28,541 nucleotides of DNA from Planctomycetota bacterium (GTDB lineage: Bacteria > Planctomycetota > UBA1135 > GCA-002686595): contig SCVU01000070.1 of the NCBI GenBank assembly GCA_004296785.1, forward strand, positions 1 through 28,541. Direction: 5' to 3'. Shown here one piece after another: positions 16,109 through 22,853 of this stretch. Each line of letters starts with the position of its first letter. Position 1 is the first letter of the stretch. Under the pieces are notes generated by a model. That model did not search any database. It had not been told where the DNA came from and saw nothing but the letters and a program-made list of their open reading frames with translations. A program made the translations under genes and the position numbers.

Positions 16109-16224
16109 GAAGGGCGGACACGATCGAGATCGCAGAGGTTCCGGCGTTGGAACACGCCGGTCGCCGCAGAACCAGGCCGTCGGACCCGTCGCCACGGTCG
16201 AACGGCGTGATCCCTCGCCGCGGG

Positions 16225-16296
16225 CGTCGCGGTTTCAACGCGCGTCACGGCTTCAACGCGCGTCGCGGTTTCAACGCGCTTCGCGTCTTCAACGCC
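16225..16296 (+). repeat. 18-base tandem repeat, four units, inside the inverted element
   Basis: Four contiguous 18-base units start at 16225, 16243, 16261 and 16279. Units 1 and 3 are identical (CGTCGCGGTTTCAACGCG), unit 2 differs at two positions and unit 4 at several. They lie in the 259-base centre between the two hairpin units. The centre also holds a small palindrome at 16141-16160 (stem CCGGCGT/ACGCCGG). No gene with a recognisable product is seen in this centre. Confidence 0.8.
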
Positions 16297-16367
16297 CTTT
16301 CCGTTCTCTCTCGACCGGCGAGTCGAGCCCGCGCGCCCGTCGAAGGTTCTGACGCCGCTCGCCTTGA

Positions 16368-16461
16368 ACTTTTCATCCGATCGGGCGCGTCTGCGCGCCC
16401 GATCGGATGAAAAGTCACGCGGCCGTCCTCGGCCGCGTAAGTCGCGCGCTCTGCGCGCGAC
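16368..16461 (-). repeat. Three-hairpin repeat unit, right copy in inverted orientation (REP-like)
   Basis: This is the inverted copy of the 16015-16108 unit: hairpin C at 16368-16415, B at 16417-16438 and A at 16441-16461. Hairpin B is identical including its loop. Hairpin C differs from the left copy at three stem pairs, each changed on both arms so that pairing is kept perfect. Hairpin A differs only in one loop base. On the minus strand the bases directly 5' of hairpin A are GTAGG, reminiscent of the GTAG that precedes many REP hairpins. The unit begins 14 bases after the stop of the FG-GAP gene. Confidence 0.85.
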
Positions 16462-16475
16462 CCTACATCGAACCG

Positions 16476-19076
16476 CTAACTCCCATACGCAATCCGCAAT
16501 CCATTCGACTGCGCCACCAACCCCGCGATCCCGACATCGACCACGAACGCCTGGTGGAAGAACGTCTGGCCGACGAGCCCCGGATCGACGTTGATGGCGA
16601 GGTGCCACTCGCCGTCGCCGACGCCGCTGCCCGCCGCGGGAATCTGCACGAGCGCGAGGAACCCGAGCGGATCGATCAAGGTCGTCAACCCGACCAGCGG
16701 ATAATCAGGCACGAACCCCTGCCCGCTCGACACGCCGAGGAAGGTCGGCGCCGGCCCCTTCGCGCGCACGAGGTTGAGCGTCGCCGTCGTCGAACCGCTG
16801 CGGAACGGCCCGCTCGCGCCGAGCAACGGAACGGCGCCGCCGCTCCCCGGCGTTCCCGCGCCGTACTGCTTCGCGCCGCCGGCGCTCGCGCCGTGGAAGC
16901 GCCGTCCCTCGCTCGTCAGCGCGCCGACGATGTCGAGGTCGCCGTCCTCGTCGATGTCCTCGAAGCCGAGCACCTGTCCGGCCTGGAACACGCGCGGCGC
17001 GCCGTACTCGAACGGCTGCGCGGTGCCGAGGTGAGCGCCGACGAGCGCGCTGTTGGTTCCGCCGACCAGCAGCTCGACGAAGCCGTCGCCGTCGAGATCC
17101 TCGGCCGCGACGCGCGCTGCGTTGTTGAGCTGCGCGAGGTTCAGCACGATCGGCGCGCCGAAACCGCTCGGCGTGCGGGGCACGATCACGGGGCGATACG
17201 CCGCGCCGTCGAACGACGTGCCGGCGATGTCGCGATCGCCGTCGCCGTCGAGATCCTGCCACGAGGAGTTCGGCATCAGCGTGGCCGCGCTCGCAAGCGT
17301 CGTCGTCGAGAGCGTCGCGGGCGCGACGACGTCGTGCAGCAGCAGACTGTCGGTGGCCGCGTCGACCAGCGCCAGGATCTCCAACTGGCCGTCGCCGTCG
17401 AAGTCGGCGATGCGCAGCGGCTTGCCGAGCGTCGGCAGCGGGATCGCGGCGTCGAAGGTCCCGCCGCCCGCGTTGCGGAAGTAGCCGTTCTGGCGCAGCA
17501 TGTCCTTGTCGCCGTCCTGGTCGACGTCGAACGCGTACGTCGTGAGCGTGTCGAGGCCGCCGAACGGCGTCCAGTCGAACGACAGGTCGGCCGCCAACCC
17601 GACGTCGACGAAGTATCCGCTGCCGTCGTCGCGCAGCAGGTGATTGCCCTTGAACGTCTGCTGGAACGGCGGGATCACGTGCATCAACCCGACGATCCAG
17701 TCGTCGCGCCCGTCGCCGTCCCAGTCGCCGAGCACGCCGTTGTTGACGTAGAAGTGCTGCGCCGGAGCCGTCGGCCACAGCGTGACCGAGGTCGCGTTGC
17801 CGCTGCCGTCGTTGACGAGCGACGCGACCTGCTGCGGCAGATCGAGGTCGCCGTCACCCTCGATGTCGCGCGGCTCCAGGCCGGTGCCCTGGTATCCGTT
17901 GAACGCGAGCGGCCCGCCGTTGAACGTGGTGAACGAGCCGTTGCCGTGCACGACCGAGCCGGGCCCGGAGAAGTCGAGGAACCCGTCGAGATCGAGGTCG
18001 GCCAGACCGCCGCCGTTGCCGACGTAGACCGCGCTGCCCGCGCCGGCGTTGGCGAACGTGCCGCCGGCGTCGTAGCGCATCAGGCGCATGCCGCCGTACA
18101 GCGCGATCGGCGCGTTCATCACGAGATCGGAGTCGCCGTCGCCGTCCCAGTCGCCGGCGAAGATGCGCGAGTTGTTGATCGGCGGCGCCTGGAACGGTCC
18201 GACCTGCCAGCCGCCGCCCGGCTGCGCTCGCAGCAGCACGAGCCCGTAGCCCGCGTTGGGATTGCCGTGGTACGCGAGCAGGTCGCGCGCGCCGTCGGCG
18301 TCGAAGTCCCACCCGAACAGATGCACGGTGCTGGTCGGGTTGCCGATGCCCAGCGGCGTCGCCGCGGGCGACGACGGCGCGTCGAGCGGGCTCGCGCCGG
18401 TCGCGTACGCGTACAGCACGCCTTGGCTCGCGAGCACAAGGTCGTCGCGGCCGTCGCCGTTGCCGTCGACCGCCGCCAGCGTGCCCGCGCCCCAGTTGAG
18501 CACCTGCCCGACCGATTCCGCGCCCGCGACGAACGCGGCGCCGTTCCAGTCGATCCACTGCACGCGGTACTCGAGCTGCACGCCCGGCTGGACGAGCAGC
18601 GTCGCGACACCGAGCTCGAGCGCTGCGTCCGCATCGGCCTGTCCGGCGCACAGCGAGTGCAGGCCCGCGCCGAGCGGCAGCACCGTGCCGGCGTCGAACG
18701 CGCCGCTGCCCAGGCCGCGGTGCACGCGCACGCCGATCGTCGCGCCGCTCTGCCCGTTGACGAGATCGAGCTCGCCGTCGCCGTCGAAATCGGCGAGCAC
18801 GCCGGCACTGGCGAGCTCGCCCGGTTGCATCAGCGTCTCGGCGAGCAGCTGCGGGAAGACGGCGTTGCCGTCGTTGCGGTACACGCGCGTCGCGCCGTTG
18901 TTCGCGCAGAACAAGTCGACGGCGCCGTCGTGATCGAAATCGCCCAATCCAACGGTGGGCAGACCGACGACCTCCTGCGTCAGCCGCGGCGCCTGGAACC
19001 AGTGCTGTGCGGCGGCGGGGACGAAGAGCGCGGCGGAGGCGGAAGCGATGAGCGAGAGTCGAGTGAGGATGAGCAT
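16476..19076 (-). CDS. Secreted FG-GAP/VCBS repeat protein with C-terminal 'YGxGTPG' module
   Basis: This 866-residue protein begins with a signal peptide (MLILTRLSLIASASAALFVP, ending AAAQ). It then carries about thirteen calcium-binding-type loops such as GDFDHDGAVDLF, ADFDGDGELDLV, GDWDGDGDSDLV, GDWDGDGRDDWI, QDLDGDGDRDIA and EDIDEDGDLDIV. Spaced every 40-60 residues, they indicate a beta-propeller of FG-GAP/VCBS blades, likely on the cell surface or released, with a binding or adhesive role. Residues 738-866 form a separate module beginning YGAGTPGSGG and ending AQSNGLRIAYGS, a pattern I associate with many secreted planctomycetal proteins. The ATG at 19076 has AGGAG seven bases upstream. 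The long open frame upstream is not used, since the signal peptide fixes the start. It is divergent from the TPR gene (84-base gap). Confidence 0.92.
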   Translation of the reverse strand: MLILTRLSLIASASAALFVPAAAQHWFQAPRLTQEVVGLPTVGLGDFDHDGAVDLFCANNGATRVYRNDGNAVFPQLLAETLMQPGELASAGVLADFDGDGELDLVNGQSGATIGVRVHRGLGSGAFDAGTVLPLGAGLHSLCAGQADADAALELGVATLLVQPGVQLEYRVQWIDWNGAAFVAGAESVGQVLNWGAGTLAAVDGNGDGRDDLVLASQGVLYAYATGASPLDAPSSPAATPLGIGNPTSTVHLFGWDFDADGARDLLAYHGNPNAGYGLVLLRAQPGGGWQVGPFQAPPINNSRIFAGDWDGDGDSDLVMNAPIALYGGMRLMRYDAGGTFANAGAGSAVYVGNGGGLADLDLDGFLDFSGPGSVVHGNGSFTTFNGGPLAFNGYQGTGLEPRDIEGDGDLDLPQQVASLVNDGSGNATSVTLWPTAPAQHFYVNNGVLGDWDGDGRDDWIVGLMHVIPPFQQTFKGNHLLRDDGSGYFVDVGLAADLSFDWTPFGGLDTLTTYAFDVDQDGDKDMLRQNGYFRNAGGGTFDAAIPLPTLGKPLRIADFDGDGQLEILALVDAATDSLLLHDVVAPATLSTTTLASAATLMPNSSWQDLDGDGDRDIAGTSFDGAAYRPVIVPRTPSGFGAPIVLNLAQLNNAARVAAEDLDGDGFVELLVGGTNSALVGAHLGTAQPFEYGAPRVFQAGQVLGFEDIDEDGDLDIVGALTSEGRRFHGASAGGAKQYGAGTPGSGGAVPLLGASGPFRSGSTTATLNLVRAKGPAPTFLGVSSGQGFVPDYPLVGLTTLIDPLGFLALVQIPAAGSGVGDGEWHLAINVDPGLVGQTFFHQAFVVDVGIAGLVAQSNGLRIAYGS

Positions 19077-19083
19077 GCGAGTA

Positions 19084-19088
19084 CTCCT
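19084..19088 (-). promoter_or_regulatory. Ribosome-binding site of the FG-GAP protein gene
   Basis: AGGAG on the minus strand, seven bases before the ATG at 19076. It confirms the start that gives a signal peptide, against a frame that stays open for almost 2 kb further upstream. Confidence 0.7.
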
Positions 19089-19160
19089 GTTGGGCTCGAG
19101 TCTAGCTGACGTTGCGCGCGGCCGGGTGCGCGGATCTCGGCGGCTGGCTAGCATGACTGC

Positions 19161-20678
19161 ATGAAGATCGGCAGTCGGGTCGCGTGGACCGCGGCAGCGG
19201 TCGGGCTGGTCATCGGAATCCCCGTCGGCGCGTTGTGCGCCGGAGCGCTGCGCGGTTCGAGCGCGCCGCTCGACGACGCGATCGCGCCGCGAGCCCCGCG
19301 CGCTGCGCCGGCGGACGCGGCGCCCACCGGCGATCCGAGCGCGCTGCGGGCCGAGCTCGACCGCTTGCGCGACGAGCTCGCTGCGCGGACGCAGGAATCC
19401 GCGCGCGTCGCCGTCGAGCCGCTCGGCGCGCGCGCGCTCGAGGCGAGCGCCGCGCACGCCGGCGCGGTCGGCACCGACGAGCTCGCGCGCCTGATCGAGA
19501 GCGGCGCGCTCTACGCCGCGTTCTCCGCGGACGCCGACGGCACCGGCGAGTTCCTGTTCCAGACGTACATGCGCGCGGGCCTGCCGCAGGATGCGCTGCG
19601 CGTGCTGCGCGCGCACGACCTGCCGGCGGAGTCCTCGGCCGAAGTCGCGCAGGCGCTGCTCGCAGCCGGCGATCGCGCCGGCGCGAGCGAGGCGCTCGTG
19701 CTCGGATTGGAGCGACACGCGGAGGACTTCGACTGGCGCGACCCGCGCTGGGGCCCGAACCTCGAGCGCCACGATCCGGCCGGCGCGCTCGCCGCGCTCG
19801 AGCGCTGGAAGGCCCGGCACGGCGACGAGCCCGATGCGCGCATGGACACGCGCCGCGCCGCGCTGCTCGCGCGCCTGGGCCGCGGCGAGGAAGCGCGCGG
19901 GCTGCTCGACTGGGTCTGGCGCAACTCGGAACCGAACGAGCTCGCATGGCGCACGCTCGGCGACGTCGATCCGAAGCTCGCCGAGTCGCGGATGCTCGCG
20001 ACGCTGGCGGGCGACGGCGTGCGCGACTGGGAGAATCAAGCGCGCTACATGGGATTCCTGCGCGACCAGGGCCGCGGCGAGGAGCTGACGCGCGCGGCGA
20101 GCGCGTGGCTCGAGCGCGAGGACGTCGACTACCGCGAAGGCGCCGACTTCCTGCTGGCCGAGCGGCCCGCGCTGTACGCCGACGCGCTGCAGCGCCGGCT
20201 CAGCGCGCTCTCGACCGACCGGAGTGCCGCGCCGGATCTGTTCGCGCAGCTCGCGCTCGCGCAGGAGCGACTCGGCGACCGCGCCGGCGCGTACGAGAGC
20301 TGCCTGCGCGCGCTGGCGGACAATCCGTTCCACGACCAGGCCGCGAGCTGGCTGATGGAGCGCGATCCGTCGCGCTACTTCGCGACGGCCGAGGAGACCG
20401 TGCGGCGCTGGAACGACGACGGCGCCTGGGGCAGCCTCGGCGATCAGTACCTCGCCGCCGGACGTCGCGACGACGCGCGGCGCGCGTTCGAGGAAGCGCG
20501 CCGCATCGCGCCGGACGACGACGAGTGGAACCAGCGCATCGCGATGGCGAACGCGGGTCTCTCGCCGCACAACTGGGCGCCGCAGATCTGGTCGAGCCAG
20601 GGGCTGCCGGGCAGTGTCTTCATGCTCGGCGGTCAGCAAGTCAAGCTGAGCAACGGCGCGATCTTCAAGACGAAGTAG
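19161..20678 (+). CDS. Membrane-anchored TPR-repeat protein
   Basis: This 505-residue protein has one N-terminal membrane helix (about 7-30, WTAAAVGLVIGIPVGALCAG), then a low-complexity linker and a short coiled-coil stretch (ALRAELDRLRDELAARTQES). The rest is helical. Clear TPR-like pairs are near 355-392 (FAQLALAQERLGDRAGAYES) and 430-462 (SLGDQYLAAGRRDDARRAFE). More degenerate repeats lie near 120-190. No catalytic motif is seen, and the C-terminus (FMLGGQQVKLSNGAIFKTK) is unfamiliar. It is probably a scaffold in the periplasm or cytoplasmic face; the topology is not decided by the sequence. It is divergent from the FG-GAP gene, and the 13-base tandem array starts 42 bases after its stop. 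Confidence 0.85.
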   Translation: MKIGSRVAWTAAAVGLVIGIPVGALCAGALRGSSAPLDDAIAPRAPRAAPADAAPTGDPSALRAELDRLRDELAARTQESARVAVEPLGARALEASAAHAGAVGTDELARLIESGALYAAFSADADGTGEFLFQTYMRAGLPQDALRVLRAHDLPAESSAEVAQALLAAGDRAGASEALVLGLERHAEDFDWRDPRWGPNLERHDPAGALAALERWKARHGDEPDARMDTRRAALLARLGRGEEARGLLDWVWRNSEPNELAWRTLGDVDPKLAESRMLATLAGDGVRDWENQARYMGFLRDQGRGEELTRAASAWLEREDVDYREGADFLLAERPALYADALQRRLSALSTDRSAAPDLFAQLALAQERLGDRAGAYESCLRALADNPFHDQAASWLMERDPSRYFATAEETVRRWNDDGAWGSLGDQYLAAGRRDDARRAFEEARRIAPDDDEWNQRIAMANAGLSPHNWAPQIWSSQGLPGSVFMLGGQQVKLSNGAIFKTK

Positions 20679-20720
20679 CGGATCGAGCGCGCGAGACCCG
20701 CAGCGCACGAAGCACGCGCG

Positions 20721-20967
20721 GCACGCGGCAGTAGCACGCGGCAGTAGCACGCGGCAGTAGCACGCGGCAGTAGCACGCGGCAGTAGCACGCGGCAGTAGC
20801 ACGCGGCAGTAGCACGCTGCTGTTGCGCGCGGCAGTAACGCGCGGCACGAACGCGCGGCAGTAACGCGCGGCAGTAACGCGCGGCACGAGCGCTTGGCAC
20901 GAGCGCTTGGCACGAGCGCGCGGCACGAGCGCGCGGCACGAGCGCGCGGCACGAGCACGCGGCACGA
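20721..20967 (+). repeat. 13-base tandem array, 19 units
   Basis: Nineteen contiguous 13-base units fill 247 bases exactly. The first seven are identical (GCACGCGGCAGTA). The others drift through forms such as ACGCGCGGCAGTA, GCGCTTGGCACGA and GCGCGCGGCACGA, with related types adjacent to each other. Because 13 is not a multiple of three, a 13-residue repeat is read in any open frame, which creates long but meaningless ORFs. Bases 20968-21092 beyond it are GC-rich and hold nothing I recognise. Confidence 0.95.
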
Positions 20968-21092
20968 GCACGCCGCGCGGACACGCCGCGCGGGGCGCGA
21001 GGTTCGCACGCGGCATCTGCGCCCGTCACGAAGTGCGGCAGGTTCTGCAGTGTGCGCTGCGACGGCGCTGCGACATGCGCTCCGCCAGCGCG

Positions 21093-21830
21093 TCAATGCG
21101 GCTCGCTCCAGGCGGCGACAACCTCGTCGATGTCGATGAGTCCCCCACGGCGCCATCCCGAACGCAGCAGCCAGCTCGCCGCGCGACGGACGACGGGCCG
21201 CCAGCTCGCCATCTTTCGCACGAACTCCGCGCCGGCGTCCGACTTCGCGCGCGCTGCCGCGAATCCGTCGAACCACGCTCCCGACGAGTGCGGGTCGATG
21301 CCCTCGCCGAAGCTGCCGTGGCGACGCGCGTTGTGCAGCACGTAGGCGAGCGCGCGTCGGACCTCGCGGGGTGAGCGCAGCGCGCGGGCGTGGAACCGCT
21401 CGGGGAACACCTGGCCCTTGCGGCCCCACCATTGGTTGAGGCGCTTGGCCAGTCGAACGAACATCCCCTTCGCGCCGCGCGTCAGCGCCTCGCGATCGGG
21501 GGCCTCGACGAGCAGGTGGAGGTGATTCGACTGCACGGAGTACTCGACGAGGCGGAAACCGAACCGATCCGCGCCCGCGCGCAGCGTGTCCGCGAGCAGT
21601 CGATGCGAGTCCGCGCGCCGCAAGCTCGGCAGACCCGGCCGGATGCGCGTCGTCACGTGGATCGGATGCCGCGCGCACTGCTCGGGACGCGCGGTGTGCG
21701 GGTGCATCGCACGGCCGTGTTTCGGCTTGCGGCCCGCGCCGCGGCGTCGACCGCCCCAGCCTGCACCGAACGGGAGCAGCGGCGTCGTCGGAGCGCGGCT
21801 CGGACGGCGCGACTCACGCGTTCCATCCAA
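21093..21830 (-). CDS. Y1 (HUH) transposase of the REP-associated type (RAYT-like)
   Basis: Counted from a TTG at 21830 the protein has 245 residues. The HUH motif is SNHLHLLVEA with His103 and His105, and the candidate catalytic tyrosine is Tyr163 in LAYVLHNARRHG. The N-terminal RRRGAGRKPK, HPIHVTTRIRPGLPSLR, GFRLVEYSVQ and the later DPHSSGAWFDGF are hallmarks I know from single-copy Y1 transposases not flanked by insertion-sequence ends. Such proteins cut and join single-stranded DNA at hairpins. The true start is uncertain: the frame stays open upstream through the 18-base array to 22292, and the family N-terminal motif GAGRKPK begins at residue 31 of the version given. No typical IS200/IS605 ends or second gene are seen. 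Confidence 0.85.
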   Translation of the reverse strand: MDGTRESRRPSRAPTTPLLPFGAGWGGRRRGAGRKPKHGRAMHPHTARPEQCARHPIHVTTRIRPGLPSLRRADSHRLLADTLRAGADRFGFRLVEYSVQSNHLHLLVEAPDREALTRGAKGMFVRLAKRLNQWWGRKGQVFPERFHARALRSPREVRRALAYVLHNARRHGSFGEGIDPHSSGAWFDGFAAARAKSDAGAEFVRKMASWRPVVRRAASWLLRSGWRRGGLIDIDEVVAAWSEPH

Positions 21831-21855
21831 AGAAGTCGCGCCGCTCGAGCGAGCG

Positions 21856-22161
21856 ACGCGCGAGCGCGCAGCTTCGCTCGAGCGAGCAGCTTCGCCCGAG
21901 CGAGCAGCTCCGCTCGAACGTGTCACGCCGCTCGAGCGCGCGGCTCCGGTCGAGTGTGTAGCGCAACTTGAGTGCGTCGAGCCGTTCAAGCACCTCGCGT
22001 CGTTCGAGCACGCCGCGTCGTTCAAGCACGCCGCCTCGCTCAAGCACGCCGCCTCGCTCAAGCACGCCGCCTCGCTCAAGCACGCCGCGTCGCTCGAGCA
22101 CGCAGCACCGCTTGAGCACACCGCGTCGCTCAAGTGCGTCGCGTCGTTCGAGCGCTTCGCG
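21856..22161 (+). repeat. 18-base tandem array, 17 degenerate units
   Basis: Seventeen contiguous 18-base units span 306 bases; a 15-base partial unit precedes them at 21841. The best-kept part is 22018-22089, with units such as TCGCTCAAGCACGCCGCC, and the outer units diverge mainly by C/T and A/G changes around a core of (C/T)T(C/T)(A/G)AG. Because 18 is a multiple of three, hexapeptide repeats are read on both strands, for example SLKHAA (+) and AACLSE (-). It starts 26 bases upstream of the transposase start given here. Confidence 0.9.
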
Positions 22162-22710
22162 GCTCGTGAGCACGGCGGGCTGGTCGAATGAGTGACGTGG
22201 CGCCAGCGAACGGATGAGCGCGCGGGCACCGGCGCGGTTGCGAGGCACGCGTGGGCAGGTTCGACGGGATCGAGCATCGATGCGTTCTCCAAGCACCTGG
22301 ATGCACGAACGCCGCGACGGTGGCGGGGAAAGTCGAAATTGCGTGGCAGCCGTCGATGACGATCCGGCTCGCACTTGGATGTCCGCCGAATCAGGTTCGG
22401 TCGGCTGATGAGCGGCGGCGAACACCGACGCTGCCGACGGACGAATCAGCGTGCGCGATCACCGCTCGATGAATCCTGCGCGCTGACAAACCGAGTGCGC
22501 TGCGCGTGCGCGGAGCGCGGACTTGATTCGGCGAACGTTTGAACGCGTCGAGGCGCGGACACGCTGCTCGAGCCGCGAGGCACTCGCGACATCGCGCGGT
22601 TGCGGTCATCGAACACAACGCGTCGTAAGAGCTCCATGGGGACAGCGCTGGTCGATCAGGCAGACATTGGCGAGCGTCCGTCAGGTGAGGAGATCGTCGC
22701 CGAGCGCGCC
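22162..22710. other. Gene-poor interval without recognisable features
   Basis: No open frame here has a recognisable product or the steady third-position G/C bias of the real genes. The base composition is less extreme than in the neighbours around 22300-22620. It may be decayed sequence between the two arrays. I see no tRNA-like or long palindromic structure. Confidence 0.5.
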
Positions 22711-22818
22711 GCGCTTGCCGTGCTTGCCGCGCGTTCCGTGCTTGCTGTGCTTGCCGCGCTCGACGCGCGCGACGCGCTCGACCCGCTCCCCGCGTTTCCG
22801 GCGCTCACCGCGCTAGCG
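22711..22818 (+). repeat. 9-base periodic array, about 12 units
   Basis: Units of nine bases run from 22711: GCGCTTGCC, GTGCTTGCC, GCGCGTTCC, GTGCTTGCT, GTGCTTGCC, GCGCTCGAC, GCGCGCGAC, GCGCTCGAC and further degenerate copies. Read on the plus strand it gives a meaningless Ala/Leu-rich peptide. It ends 36 bases before the stop codon of the convergent ygiQ gene. Confidence 0.75.
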
Positions 22819-22853
22819 GCTCTCGGCGCGGCGGCTCTGCCAGCCCGCCCGCC

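Noticed and set aside
16015..16461. Insertion sequence with 94-base terminal inverted repeats
   Set aside because: The 259-base centre encodes no transposase and no target-site duplication is visible. A non-autonomous element remains possible, so it is described as an inverted repeat pair.
19077..21029. N-terminal extension of the FG-GAP protein
   Set aside because: The frame is open but runs antisense through the TPR gene and the 13-base array. The signal peptide and AGGAG site place the start at 19076.
20721..22161. CRISPR array
   Set aside because: The repeat units are contiguous with no spacers, are only 13-18 bases long, and no cas gene is near.
21586..22191. Plus-strand gene encoding a hexapeptide-repeat protein (SLKHAA type)
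   Set aside because: Its first part is antisense to the conserved transposase, the rest is the 18-base tandem array, and it has no recognisable start context or family.
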